Assembly (NCBI RefSeq): GCF_021109255.1
Contig: NZ_JAJODG010000002.1
Source: Merdimmobilis hominis
Lineage (GTDB): Bacteria > Bacillota > Clostridia > Oscillospirales > Ruminococcaceae
Strand: one strand, 5' to 3'
Length of the DNA stretch: 64,000 bases
Each line of letters begins with the position of its first letter. The stretch's first letter is position 1. The notes under the pieces are model-generated. The model searched no databases, was not told the DNA's origin, and saw nothing but the letters and a program-made list of their open reading frames with translations. Position numbers and translations under genes: made by a program. Below are positions 16,801 to 25,699 of the stretch, one piece after another.

Positions 16801-19800
16801 CCGCAAAATCTTTCAGGGCCTCCATCCCCTTTCCGTTGGGGGTCAGGTTTTCCCGCTTGCACTCCAGCTCATAAGGGAATTCCTCCAGAAGGCCGGCGGT
16901 CAGCGGCTCCCCTTTCCCCCCGTGGCGCAGGCGGCGGGTGACGGTGACCACCCGGCTCTCCCGCTCCCAGTCAAACTCCAAAAAGAGTTTGGAGAAGGCG
17001 GGGTGGGCCTCATATTCCCTCTGGGTGGAGAGGACCGGCTCCAGGTAAAAGAGCACCTCCCCTTGGATGGCATCCCCCCCGCGGTTGTGGAGGGTAAGCG
17101 TCCGGGAAGTCACCGGTAGGCGGGGGTACACCCCGCAGAACAGCTCGGCAGTCAGATTCCCCTTTTGTCCAAAGTAGGTCACCCCACCCCCTTGGAGCTT
17201 GACCTGGTGTTCTGTCCCCTCTTGATAAAAAGGGGCGGCGGTGGGGGCCAAGCAGCCCTGTGGCCCTTGAAAAAAGGCGTAAACCCCTTGTGGGTGGCAC
17301 AGCAAGTCCTCCCCCCTCCGAGTGAGCTCGATCTCCCCCTTGCGGAAGAACCCTGCCCCCACGTCGGTGAGAACGTCGGTCACCTCCCCATTGCAGAGAA
17401 AGACGCACCGGGGGGACTGGGGATGCACTTTCCCCACATATTCCTCCAACTGGGGCTGTATGGCAGGGGCAGGCCCCTCCTCCCCCTCCCCGCGGCAGAC
17501 GGCTGGGTCGCCGGACACTGGCTCCTCCAAAAACTCCCGGGCGGACTTCATCCGCTTATCCCGCAGGAAGCGGCGCTGCATGGCATTTTCAAAGAAGGCG
17601 TTGTCCAAGGCGGCAAGGCTCATCCCCACGTGGTGGGCCATATAGCTCTTCACCACAGTTGAACTATTCCCCTCCAGGCGGGAGGGGGTCAGGTCCAGCG
17701 CCTCATAAAGGCCGTATTTCCCCCACAGGCCAAGGGCTTCCAGCTCTTTCAAATTGGCAAAGGCGCCTTGGGGGCTGAAAGGCAATACCAGGTAGGTGGA
17801 ATAGGGGGAGAGGACCAACTCCTGGTCCAAGCCGTTCTTTACCCCTAACAGCTGTACCCCGTGGGCTTTGTACTGGTAGTTGAGCTCCCCGTCGAAGGCA
17901 TAGTACCCGCTTTCGCTGATCCCCCAAGGCAGTTTTTTGGCCCGAACCCGCTTCTTTTGGCAGTAGAGGCAGTAGCGCAGGCCCTCGCAGAGCAAAGTGC
18001 CCTCCCCGGCGGGGAGCAGCAGGTGGGGCATGTAGTATTCAAACATGGTGCCGGTCCAGGAGAGGGGTCCGGCATAGAAACCGCTGCGGCTCATGGAGCG
18101 GTTCATCGCCCCCCAATGGCGGCGGGGGGCCTGACCCATGCTGAGGGCAAAGTAGCTCATCATCCGCGCTTCGCTCATCAAGAAGTCGTAACAGGAGGCA
18201 CTGAGCTCCCCCGTTTCGCTGTCGTACCCGATGGAGAAGAGGTTCCTCTTTTTGTTGTAAAAGGGGGATAGATCTGTCCCATCCACCAGCGCCTCCACCC
18301 GCCGGATCAGGCCGGTGAGGGCCGGTTCCTCCCCCCGGTACTCCTTGAGCCCCTCTTTGAGCGCTACAAGGCAGCAGGCCAGGTTGCCGCTGTCCACCGC
18401 CGAGACATAACGGGGCGGCAGCACCGTGAGGGAGCTGGTGTCGTACCAGTTGTACAGGTTCCCCTGCCATTTTTCCAGCCTCTCCACCGAAGCGATTGTC
18501 CTCCCCACCCGCAGGGCCAGGCCCTTGGAATCGATGAGCCCCAGATCCCGGGCCGCCAAGGCGGAGAGCAGGTACATGCCGATGTTGGTGGGGCTGGTGC
18601 GCCGCGCCTCCCGGAGCACCGGGGCAAACTGGACATTGTCCGGCGGCAGGAAGTGGTTTTCCCGGTTCACATAGTCCTCGTAAAAATTCCACATGGCCGC
18701 CGCCTGGCTTTGAAGGGCGTCCCGCTGGGCTGGGGTCAGCTTCCCCCGTTTGCGGCTTCCGCTCTGGGCGGTGAACCAGACAAAGGGGATGATCAAGGAG
18801 AAGCAGAGGCCGAAAAACCGCCCCTCCCCGCTGCGGGAAAACAGGAGGAGTAGGCCCAGCATCTGGGCAGGCAGATACCGGGAGAGGGCCAGCCCTCCCC
18901 CGCCGGATTGGGCGGCTGTCCTCCACTCCAAGCATTTTCGGTGGGTAAAAAACCGCCGGATCCCCCCTCGGACTGCTCCATCCAGGGCGACAAAGCTCCT
19001 CTGGGGCAGCAAGATGAGGGAGGAGGCCGCCCGTCCCAGCAGTTCAAAGGCCTTGGGGATGGCGCCGGTGAAGTATTTGCGGCTGACCGCAAACCACCCG
19101 CCGGCCAAGACAGTCTCCAGGGCGGATACCACCGGGGAGAGGCAAAGGGCCAAGAGCGCCGCGACAGCGAGGGCGGCTGCAGTCCGGCCTGTGGAGCAGG
19201 CTGCTAAGACCACCGCCAGCAGAACCGCCGCCGGGGTCAGGGAGCGGCGCAGGTTGTCCCCAATCTTATAGCGGGAAAGAGGGGAAAACTGCCCATCCCA
19301 CAAGCAGCCGGCATTCTGCCAATCACCCCTCACCCAGCGGTGAAGCCGCTCCAGCCACTCGGTAGCGGTGCGGGGGGCGGCGTCTGCCAGCTCAATGTCA
19401 GACAAAAAGCCGGTGCGCAGAATCTCCCCTTCCAGCACATCGTGGCTGAGGACTTGGTTTTGGGGGAACCTCTCGGAAAGAAGGTCGAAAAAGGTATCCA
19501 CCCAGAAAATTCCCTTACCGCAGAAGATGGACTCGCCAAACAAATCCTGGTACCCATCCCGGCTGACCAGGTCGTAGGGGGTCACCCCTCCCCAGCCCTC
19601 CATCAAACGGGAAAACCGGGTCTTCCCCTCCATGCGGGTGACCATCCGGGGGGTGAGGATGCCGTAGCCCTCGGTCACCCGCCCCAGGGCCTTGTCCACC
19701 TCCGGCCGGTTAAGGGGATGGACCGCCGCGGCGATCATCCGCTTGGCCGAGCCGAAGAGGAGCTGGGTGTCGCTGTCCAGGGCGATGACTAAGGGGCAGT

Positions 19801-21103
19801 CCTGCACCAGTGCGGCATCCCCACAGAAGGTGTGCCAGGTGACCGGGAAGCTCTTCAAAAACCGGACCCATTCCACCAGGGCGCCCCGTTTGCGCTCCCA
19901 GCCGCGGTACAAATCCTCCTGCCGCAAATAGGTACGAGGGCGCAGGGCCAGCAGGAACCGGCTCCCCCAACGGCTGTTCAATTCTTCAATCATCTCCCGG
20001 GCGGCCCTGGCTTGGGAATCATCCTCTGGCGCGGTGAGGGCCGGACCCTCTGGAAAGTCTGCCAGCACGCAGAACACCAGATTTTCCTCCCGGTTGGAGA
20101 GATAGAGCTGCTCCAAGTGCTCCCCCAGTTCCCCCATCCGGGCAGCGGAAGGCAAAAGGGTGGTCACCACCACGGCGCACCGGGGGGCTTCCCCTGGTGT
20201 GAGCTCCATCCGGGGGAGGTAATCCGTCTTGACGCCGGCCATGGCAAGGCGCTGCAAAAAGGGGCCGCACGCCTCCCACAGGGGAAGGTATAGAGCCGGG
20301 ACAATCCACCCGTTTTTTGCCCACCAACCGCCCGCCAAGGAGAGGGCCAGCGGAAGAAGGCCCTTCCCCCACAGGAGGAGTCTCCCCCGCCGGCGGCGGG
20401 CCTCCTCCATCTGGACCTGGTGGCGGAGGGGATACCCCACGTGGCGGGTGCGCTCCACGCCGCCGGCACGGGCTTGGTTCACTGCCCAGCGGGCCACTGT
20501 TTCCTCTTTTTCCCTTTGCAGCTTGGCGATCCAAGCCACGGTGCGGCGGTATTGGCGGCGGCTTTCCACCGTCATCCGGGGATAGATTCCAGCGGGGTCC
20601 TCCCACAGGGTTTCCTCCACCGCGCCCAGTTCCTCCAGGGCGGCGAAGTCCACCCCACCCAGTTGCTGAAGGCCCAGGACCGCCCGGGAAATCCACTCCT
20701 CCCGCTCCTCTTCCCCAAAGGCGTCGGCAGCCAATAGCAGGTATGCCACTTTCAGGGAGAGTGCCACCTGCTCCAACTGTTCCACCGTGAGGCGGCTGCG
20801 GCTGTCCTCCAGAAGGATCAAATCCCGCAGTTCCTGCTCGCCCAAGGGGTGGCGGCGCAGTTCCCCCAAAAAGAGGACAGCCAGCCTGGCCACTCCCTTG
20901 GGGTTGGCTTTTAGGGCAGTGCGGGTCTCCCGCTCCTCCCTGGAAAGGATGTAAAAATTATCCACCAGCCACTGCCCAGCCCCGCTGGGGGAAGAGGCGT
21001 TTTTCGCCTCTTGATACCGCAGGGAAAGCTGTTTTTGGGCCCGTTTGCACTGTATCATCAGGGAATAGGCGCTGTCGTCCCATTCTAAGGTTTGCCGGTC
21101 CAT
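13823..21103 (-). CDS. Cyclic beta-1,2-glucan synthase-like protein (GT84 + glucoamylase-like + GH94)
   Basis: 2426 residues, the largest gene here. Order of parts: N-terminal helical region; two membrane segments near residue 250; a processive-type glycosyltransferase with the DxD motif ALDSDTQ near 443 and HRWVRGDWQ near 594; further membrane segments about 630-790; a glucoamylase-like domain (SPTNIGMYLLSALAARDLG near 841); a long beta-sandwich region; and a C-terminal GH94 phosphorylase-like domain with the catalytic-acid motif GDWNDG near 2110. This is the layout of NdvB/Cgs, which builds and cyclises beta-1,2-glucan and trims chains by phosphorolysis. In a monoderm the product could be a secreted or surface glucan or a storage form; that is inference. 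AAGGAAGTGG precedes the ATG. Monocistronic. Confidence 0.88.
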   Translation of the reverse strand: MDRQTLEWDDSAYSLMIQCKRAQKQLSLRYQEAKNASSPSGAGQWLVDNFYILSREERETRTALKANPKGVARLAVLFLGELRRHPLGEQELRDLILLEDSRSRLTVEQLEQVALSLKVAYLLLAADAFGEEEREEWISRAVLGLQQLGGVDFAALEELGAVEETLWEDPAGIYPRMTVESRRQYRRTVAWIAKLQREKEETVARWAVNQARAGGVERTRHVGYPLRHQVQMEEARRRRGRLLLWGKGLLPLALSLAGGWWAKNGWIVPALYLPLWEACGPFLQRLAMAGVKTDYLPRMELTPGEAPRCAVVVTTLLPSAARMGELGEHLEQLYLSNREENLVFCVLADFPEGPALTAPEDDSQARAAREMIEELNSRWGSRFLLALRPRTYLRQEDLYRGWERKRGALVEWVRFLKSFPVTWHTFCGDAALVQDCPLVIALDSDTQLLFGSAKRMIAAAVHPLNRPEVDKALGRVTEGYGILTPRMVTRMEGKTRFSRLMEGWGGVTPYDLVSRDGYQDLFGESIFCGKGIFWVDTFFDLLSERFPQNQVLSHDVLEGEILRTGFLSDIELADAAPRTATEWLERLHRWVRGDWQNAGCLWDGQFSPLSRYKIGDNLRRSLTPAAVLLAVVLAACSTGRTAAALAVAALLALCLSPVVSALETVLAGGWFAVSRKYFTGAIPKAFELLGRAASSLILLPQRSFVALDGAVRGGIRRFFTHRKCLEWRTAAQSGGGGLALSRYLPAQMLGLLLLFSRSGEGRFFGLCFSLIIPFVWFTAQSGSRKRGKLTPAQRDALQSQAAAMWNFYEDYVNRENHFLPPDNVQFAPVLREARRTSPTNIGMYLLSALAARDLGLIDSKGLALRVGRTIASVERLEKWQGNLYNWYDTSSLTVLPPRYVSAVDSGNLACCLVALKEGLKEYRGEEPALTGLIRRVEALVDGTDLSPFYNKKRNLFSIGYDSETGELSASCYDFLMSEARMMSYFALSMGQAPRRHWGAMNRSMSRSGFYAGPLSWTGTMFEYYMPHLLLPAGEGTLLCEGLRYCLYCQKKRVRAKKLPWGISESGYYAFDGELNYQYKAHGVQLLGVKNGLDQELVLSPYSTYLVLPFSPQGAFANLKELEALGLWGKYGLYEALDLTPSRLEGNSSTVVKSYMAHHVGMSLAALDNAFFENAMQRRFLRDKRMKSAREFLEEPVSGDPAVCRGEGEEGPAPAIQPQLEEYVGKVHPQSPRCVFLCNGEVTDVLTDVGAGFFRKGEIELTRRGEDLLCHPQGVYAFFQGPQGCLAPTAAPFYQEGTEHQVKLQGGGVTYFGQKGNLTAELFCGVYPRLPVTSRTLTLHNRGGDAIQGEVLFYLEPVLSTQREYEAHPAFSKLFLEFDWERESRVVTVTRRLRHGGKGEPLTAGLLEEFPYELECKRENLTPNGKGMEALKDFAGLPFLGSNSVPDGAVALRVKVELPAGGKKKLTLLLAAGGPDTLIAARREGELTAKTAAQSPMLRDSGEGRLAMAVLGQLFYNKRDGRHNLAALRKNTLGQPSLWPMGISGDLPIAVVETGDAPDPQRLEAYLRLHAMLRLCLLRFDLALLFDSRKSPLAAGEILEMVRASGGMEVLGARGGIHLVDSQNYPPENILLLKAAARHISPKSMVLFSHPAGSYRPMEILPVQGDLLPSQGVKTSGGILAGDRFYVDRSSPLPYSHILANPAFGTLVSDGELGFTWAVNARENKLTPWKNDFASGNDGEKLLCRVDGRCFSLTRGALASFAPGDARYEGEFCGIRFRLTVTVPKKGSVKRMHLSLTSGQGVPKQVEVAYYTEPVLGPGREYARFLKTRFTGRELILENPYQTAVPGVVVLSCGRRELTATCDRAAFLCGSWETGPMAPVSDPCAALVARAALLPGEEEEMEFRLAFGAEEKAALYLSGMDFPANPADGDFIAVRTPDEGFNSLVSHFLPHQILKGRVEGRTAFYQCGGAYGFRDQLQDVCALLLTHPKAALRQITRCCAVQFEEGDVLHWWHPLPKAGGGVKGVRTRFSDDLIFLPWAAAQYAKATGDTGFWDTPIPYLKGEELEPGEMERYFAPQKSGLREPVYCHCVRALERAYRLGNHGLPLMGCGDWNDGFSAVGSGGKGESVFVALFLAMTLEAFAPVCEGRGDIQLAAELRERAQFLKGAVDRSCWTGAWYLRAYFDSGSPMGAGGKECAIDSLPQSFAALAGMPDKERVKTALLAAYEHLADFQVGIVRLFEGPFVGGGENPGYIAAYSAGVRENGGQYTHGAIWLALALYQAGLEDKGWQLLQLLNPIRRCQNPQWAPSYKLEPYYLAADIYSSREAMGRGGWSLYTGAASWYYRAAVETVLGIRREGGRLFLSPHLPPEWETAAFSARIAGTPLEVEYRRGKALRLTVDGAEREDIPLDGIPHRAVLEIPRPIENKP

Positions 21104-21186
21104 CGTCTGCCACTTCCTTTGTTTTGGTTGTATTCCTGCTTATTTTGTGAGAAATTAGCAAGAAAAATTCACCAAAACGGCGAAAA

Positions 21187-21214
21187 GAGGAGCCTTCCCG
21201 CCGGAAGGCTCCTC
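21187..21214 (-). terminator. Terminator of potABCD
   Basis: GAGGAGCCTTCC and GGAAGGCTCCTC form a perfect 12-bp stem; the minus-strand sequence after it is TTTTCGCCGTTTT. It lies 17 bases after the potD stop. Confidence 0.9.
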
Positions 21215-21231
21215 AAAATGGGAAAAAATGT

Positions 21232-22455
21232 TTAATAATTGCGGGATTCCCGCTTGCGGCGCAGGGTGCGCACCACATTGATGGCGATGGAGAGGCCGAT
21301 GCAGACCACGAGCAAAATGGGAATAAACCACTCGCTGTACTGCTCATCGTTGCTGAGCACTTCGGTCCACATCTTATCCATGGCCAGGTTGATCTCGGTG
21401 GGGAGCTCGTTGAAGAACTCCGATTTCTCGATCACCTCGTCACTGGGGTAGATGATGGGGCTCTCTTGGGTCTCCTCATCCAGCAGTTCAAAAGCCGCGT
21501 CGTTGGGGGAGGAATAGCCGATGTACTCCGCGTTGGCGGCGCCCACTTCCGGCTCGCACATAAAGTTGATGTACATCTCGGCGGCTTCTTTGTTCTTCGC
21601 CTCCTTGGGGATGCACATGGCGTCCAGGAACCGGTTGGTCCCCTCCCGGGGGATGGCGAAGGCCAGGTCGGGGTTGTCGTCGATCATGGTGACCGCATCG
21701 CCGGCATAGTAGGGGGCGATGGCTGCCTCGCCGCCGGTCATCTTGTCGAAGATTTCATCCATGACATAGGCCTGCACCAGGTACTTCTGGTCTTTGAGGG
21801 CCTCGGTGGCCTCCCGGAGCTGATCGGTGCTGTCGGGGTTCATAGAGTAGCCGCATTTTTTCAGGGCAATGCCAAAGGCGTCCCTGGGGTTGGAGAACAT
21901 CAGGATTTCCCCAGCGTAGTCCGCATCCCACAGGATGTCCCAGGTCTCCATATCCTTGCTTTCATCCACCAGGGTGGTATTGTAGATGATACCCACCACA
22001 CCCCAGGTATAAGGCACCGAATAGAGGTTCTCCGGGTCATAGGGCTGGTACTTGAACTCTTCGCTGATGTGCTTAAAATTGGGGACGTTGTCAAAGTTTA
22101 TGGGGGAGAGCATCCCCTCGTTGATCATCCTGGCGACCATGTAGTCGGAGGGGATGATCACGTCATAGCTGACGCCGCCGGTTTTCAGCTTGGCGTAGAG
22201 CTCCTCATTGGTGGCGAAGTTGGTGTAGTTGACCTTGATGCCGGTCAGCTCCTCAAACTCTTTGTTGACATTCATCGAGTCGTCCGACCCATCGGAGATG
22301 TACTCGCCCCAGTTGTAGACGTTGATGGAGATGTTCTGTCCTTTGAAGCGGGTGTAGTATTCCATATCCAGGTCTTCTTCCTCCAAGGCAAAAGCGGCGC
22401 TGGAAAGGCCGGCAGCCAATGCGAGGGCCAAAAGGAGGGCAAAAATCCGTTTCAT
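21232..22455 (-). CDS. potD: Spermidine/putrescine-binding protein with C-terminal membrane anchor
   Basis: 407 residues. N-terminal signal sequence (MKRIFALLLALALAAGLSS) without a lipobox cysteine; mature part of the PotD/PotF solute-binding fold (ISINVYNWGEYISDGS, YDVIIPSDYMVARM, VPYTWGVVGIIYN). Residues from about 375 form a second hydrophobic helix (WFIPILLVVCIGLSIAI) followed by RTLRRKR, so the protein is apparently tethered by its C-terminus rather than by lipid. Last gene of the importer operon, starting one base after the potC stop. Confidence 0.93.
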   Translation of the reverse strand: MKRIFALLLALALAAGLSSAAFALEEEDLDMEYYTRFKGQNISINVYNWGEYISDGSDDSMNVNKEFEELTGIKVNYTNFATNEELYAKLKTGGVSYDVIIPSDYMVARMINEGMLSPINFDNVPNFKHISEEFKYQPYDPENLYSVPYTWGVVGIIYNTTLVDESKDMETWDILWDADYAGEILMFSNPRDAFGIALKKCGYSMNPDSTDQLREATEALKDQKYLVQAYVMDEIFDKMTGGEAAIAPYYAGDAVTMIDDNPDLAFAIPREGTNRFLDAMCIPKEAKNKEAAEMYINFMCEPEVGAANAEYIGYSSPNDAAFELLDEETQESPIIYPSDEVIEKSEFFNELPTEINLAMDKMWTEVLSNDEQYSEWFIPILLVVCIGLSIAINVVRTLRRKRESRNY

Positions 22456-22456
22456 C

Positions 22457-23275
22457 CTAGTCCTCCTCCTTCCGGTTCAGCCGTTTTTCCCGGCGGGCCT
22501 CCACAATGTTGGACCCTAACAGCACCAGCAGCACCACCACAAAGATGATGGTGGACAGGGCGTTGATCTGGGGGCTGACCTTGCGCCGAGTCATGGAATA
22601 GATGGCGATGGGCAAGGTCTGGGAGGTGGGCCCGCTGACAAAGTAGGAGATGATGAAGTCGTCGATGGAATAGGTGAACGCCATCAGGAAGCCCGCCATA
22701 ATGCCGGGCATAATCTCCGGGATGACCACCTTCCAGATGGCCTGTGCCGGGCTGCACCCCAAATCCTGGGCCGCCTCAAAGGTGTGTTTGTCCATCTGCC
22801 GCAGCTTGGGCAGCACATTGAGGATGACGTAGGGGGTGCAGAAGGTGATGTGGGCCAGAAGCAGGGTGAAGAAGCCCAGCTCCATGTCCACGTTGAATTT
22901 GTCCCGGATGAAGACAAACAGCAGCAGCATGGAAACGCCGGTGACAATCTCCGGGTTGATGATGGGCAGGTAGGTGACGTTCATCACCAGGCTTTTCGCC
23001 CATTTTTTCATGCCGTTGATTCCGATGGCCGCCAATGTGCCAATCACCGTCGCCACCACCGAGGCGATAGCCGCGATGACAAGGGTGTTGAACAGGGCGG
23101 AGAGGATCATCTCGTTGTGAAACAGTTTAACATACCAATCCAAGGTGAAGCCGGTGAACACCCCGCGGGATTTGCTCTCATTAAAGGAGAACACAATCAG
23201 CACCAGGATGGGCAGGTAAAGGAAGCCCAGCGCCACCGACATATATGCTTTGGAATACCAGCTAGTCTTTTTCAT
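22457..23275 (-). CDS. potC: Polyamine ABC transporter permease PotC
   Basis: 272 residues, six membrane segments. The cytoplasmic EAA loop (EAAQDLGCSPAQAIWKVVIPEIMPG) contacts the ATPase. Start overlaps the end of potB by four bases. Forms the inner-membrane channel with PotB. Confidence 0.95.
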   Translation of the reverse strand: MKKTSWYSKAYMSVALGFLYLPILVLIVFSFNESKSRGVFTGFTLDWYVKLFHNEMILSALFNTLVIAAIASVVATVIGTLAAIGINGMKKWAKSLVMNVTYLPIINPEIVTGVSMLLLFVFIRDKFNVDMELGFFTLLLAHITFCTPYVILNVLPKLRQMDKHTFEAAQDLGCSPAQAIWKVVIPEIMPGIMAGFLMAFTYSIDDFIISYFVSGPTSQTLPIAIYSMTRRKVSPQINALSTIIFVVVLLVLLGSNIVEARREKRLNRKEED

Positions 23276-24084
23276 ATGATCATATCCTCCTTATCCTCAC
23301 CGTCAAACTGGTTGGTGATGCTCATGCAAAGGAGGATTAGAACCATCAGCACCAAGGCGATGGCCGCACCCAGGTTGGGGTTGTAGGCGTTGCCCAGGAA
23401 CTGGAGCTCAATCAGGTCGCCGATCAGCAGGTTGCCGCCGCCGCCCAGCATCCGGGAGATAATAAAGGTGGAGACCGCCGGTACAAACACCATGGTGATA
23501 CCGGTGGTGATGCCCGGCATGCTCAGGGGGATCAGCACCCGGCGCAGAATCTGCGGGGTGCTGGCCCCCAAGTCCTGAGCCGCTTCGATGACGCTGTTGT
23601 CGATCTTGGTCATGATGGAATACAGGGGCAGGATCATAAAGGGCAGGTAGTCGTACACCATGCCCAGCACCACGGCACCCTGGGTGTTGATCATCTCAAA
23701 GGGCCCAAGGCCGATAAAGCCCAGCAGCCGGTTGATGATGCCGTTTTTTTCCAGCAAGGTCATCCAGGCGTAGGTGCGAAGCAAAAAGTTCATCCAGGTG
23801 GGCAGCATCACCAGCATCAGCATGGTGCGCTGCTGGCTCCCGGTTTTCCGCGACAGAATGTAGGCTAACGGATAGGCGATCACCAGGCAGAGCACCGTGG
23901 CAATGGCCGCCAGCCAGATGGAGCGCATCAAAACCGGGGTGTACTCCCCCACCGCAGAGATGTTTTCCAGCGTATAGGCGCCGGAGGAATCGGTGATCGC
24001 AAAGGCGGCCACCAACAGGAGGGGCACCACGGTAAAGATGACCATCCAAATTACGTATGGGTAGGCAGAGTATCTACTTTTCAT
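23272..24084 (-). CDS. potB: Polyamine ABC transporter permease PotB
   Basis: 270 residues, six membrane segments and an EAA loop (EAAQDLGASTPQILRRVLIPLSMPG). Overlaps potA by four bases and potC by four bases, a tightly coupled operon. Confidence 0.95.
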   Translation of the reverse strand: MKSRYSAYPYVIWMVIFTVVPLLLVAAFAITDSSGAYTLENISAVGEYTPVLMRSIWLAAIATVLCLVIAYPLAYILSRKTGSQQRTMLMLVMLPTWMNFLLRTYAWMTLLEKNGIINRLLGFIGLGPFEMINTQGAVVLGMVYDYLPFMILPLYSIMTKIDNSVIEAAQDLGASTPQILRRVLIPLSMPGITTGITMVFVPAVSTFIISRMLGGGGNLLIGDLIELQFLGNAYNPNLGAAIALVLMVLILLCMSITNQFDGEDKEDMII

Positions 24085-25130
24085 TCTTCATCCTCCATCT
24101 TGTGCATGATGTGGATGTCGAAGGGGTCAATGCGCATGCCGATGATGGAGCCGGGCTCCTCCATTTTGGTGGAGTGGATCATCCAGTTGTAGCCAGCGGC
24201 CTCCACCATCATTTCAAAGTGGACGCCTTTGAAGATGACCGAATTGACCACGCCGTTGAGCTGGCCCTCATCCGGGGCAACGACCTTGACGTCTTCAGGC
24301 CGGACCACCACGTCCACCCGTTTCATCTGGCCGAAGCCCTTGTCCACACATTCAAATTCATTGCCGGCAAACTGCACTTTAAAATCGTCGTACATCAGGC
24401 CGTCCATGATGTTGCTTTCACCGATGAAGTCGGCCACAAAGGCGTTGGCCGGTTCGTTGTAAATGTCTTGAGGGGTGCCGATCTGCTGGATGTAACCGTC
24501 CTTCATGACCACTACCCGGTCGGACATGGTAAGTGCCTCTTCCTGGTCATGGGTGACATAGATGAAGGTGATCTCCAGGCTCTGCTGGATGCGTTTGAGC
24601 TCGATCTGCATCTCTTTGCGCAGTTTTAAGTCAAGGGCGCCCAAGGGTTCGTCCAGCAATAGGACTTTGGGATGGTTGACCAGTGCCCGGGCGATGGCTA
24701 CCCGCTGCTGCTGGCCGCCGGAAAGCTGGTTGATGTTGCGCCGTTCAAACCCTTTGAGGTTGACCAGCTCCAGCATCTCCCGCACCCGCTGTTTGCGCTC
24801 CGATTCCGGCATTTTGCGCAACTTCAGGCCGAACTCGACATTTTCATACACGTTTAAATGCGGGAACAAGGCGTACCGCTGAAACACGGTGTTCAGCTGG
24901 CGTTTGTGAGGGGGTAGGTCGTTGATCCGCACCCCGTCAAAAAAAATGTCGCCTTCCTTTGGCTCCACAAATCCACCGATGATTCGCAGCGTTGTGGTTT
25001 TCCCACAACCGGAGGGGCCAAGGAACGTGACAAATTCCTTGTCGTGTATCTCCAGGTTCAACCCGTTGAGTACACGCTCGCCGTCGTATTCGACGACGAT
25101 GTCTTTTAAATTGATAATACAGTTTTCCAT
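24081..25130 (-). CDS. potA: Polyamine ABC transporter ATP-binding protein PotA
   Basis: 349 residues. Walker A GPSGCGKT (38-45), signature LSGGQ (136-140), Walker B ending in D160-E161, and a C-terminal TOBE-like regulatory region. Energises import through PotB/PotC of polyamine delivered by PotD. First gene of potABCD; the ATG follows GGGGGATGCAG. The roughly 180-base leader upstream may be structured. Confidence 0.96.
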   Translation of the reverse strand: MENCIINLKDIVVEYDGERVLNGLNLEIHDKEFVTFLGPSGCGKTTTLRIIGGFVEPKEGDIFFDGVRINDLPPHKRQLNTVFQRYALFPHLNVYENVEFGLKLRKMPESERKQRVREMLELVNLKGFERRNINQLSGGQQQRVAIARALVNHPKVLLLDEPLGALDLKLRKEMQIELKRIQQSLEITFIYVTHDQEEALTMSDRVVVMKDGYIQQIGTPQDIYNEPANAFVADFIGESNIMDGLMYDDFKVQFAGNEFECVDKGFGQMKRVDVVVRPEDVKVVAPDEGQLNGVVNSVIFKGVHFEMMVEAAGYNWMIHSTKMEEPGSIIGMRIDPFDIHIMHKMEDEE

Positions 25131-25188
25131 TCTGCATCCCCCTTTGCGGATTTTTAGCCCTGCCGGCCCCTACGGGGCCCCATGGGCC

Positions 25189-25285
25189 CACAGCGCCTTT
25201 TGACCGCTCCCCGCAAAAGGTTAGTTTCTAATCGTGGCGGCCGGAAAACCGGCGCCCGTTGTTAGGCGGTACATACGTCGCTGTG
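25189..25285 (-). promoter_or_regulatory. Candidate structured leader RNA of potABCD
   Basis: On the transcribed strand CACAGCG (25279-25285) and CGCTGTG (25189-25195) close a domain of about 97 bases. Inside, directly stacked on it, CCTTTTG pairs with CAAAAGG (25214-25220 with 25196-25202), and GGCGCCGG / CCGG..GCC around a TTTT loop makes a third stem (about 25236-25256). The multi-helix junction does not match any riboswitch consensus I know. It may sense polyamine or simply be a stable leader. Confidence 0.45.
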
Positions 25286-25318
25286 CTCATTTTTACTGTT
25301 TACACAGATGCAAAAACC

Positions 25319-25346
25319 AATATAACATAATTCTTAGAATTGTCAA
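25319..25346 (-). promoter_or_regulatory. Promoter of potABCD
   Basis: TTGACA (25341-25346), 16 bases, TATATT (25319-25324), giving a leader of about 180 bases. Confidence 0.85.
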
Positions 25347-25699
25347 TGATTTTTCGCAAAAAATCCATATTTATCTGCATTTTGCGGGATTTCTGCCGAT
25401 TTTTTGGGTAAAACCACCTGTTTTTCTCAAAAATTCTCTGATTTTCTCTAAGAATCATCGGTTTTCACCACTCATATTTTCCTTTTTTTCCCAATGTTAT
25501 AAAGGTGGCCTTTTGCAAGGGAACACTGCCCTTCCACCGGATGCTTTTTCCTCCCGAATTCAGGCGGATTCTCCCCGCCGCTCTTCCACAGGCAGGGGAA
25601 TTTGTGCTACAATAATCGCAAAGCGATTCCCAGCGGGAATCCCGCCCAGTCGAGCGTCTCCTGCAAACAAAAGTAAAAGCGAAGGATGGTCGTGTTATT
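25347..25699 (+). promoter_or_regulatory. AT-rich spacer with probable ybaK promoter
   Basis: The left part is AT-rich and holds nothing I recognise. TCCACA (25585-25590), 17 bases, TACAAT (25608-25613) is a plausible promoter for ybaK; the leader of about 80 bases shows no clear structure and no strong Shine-Dalgarno site before the ATG at 25700. Confidence 0.5.

Noticed and set aside
25160..25190. GGCCCC/GGGGCC hairpin before potA as a terminator
   Set aside because: No T tract follows on the minus strand; it is a leader hairpin or chance GC pairing.
25189..25285. Known riboswitch classes (SAM, TPP, guanidine, purine) upstream of potABCD
   Set aside because: None of their conserved core sequences is present by eye.
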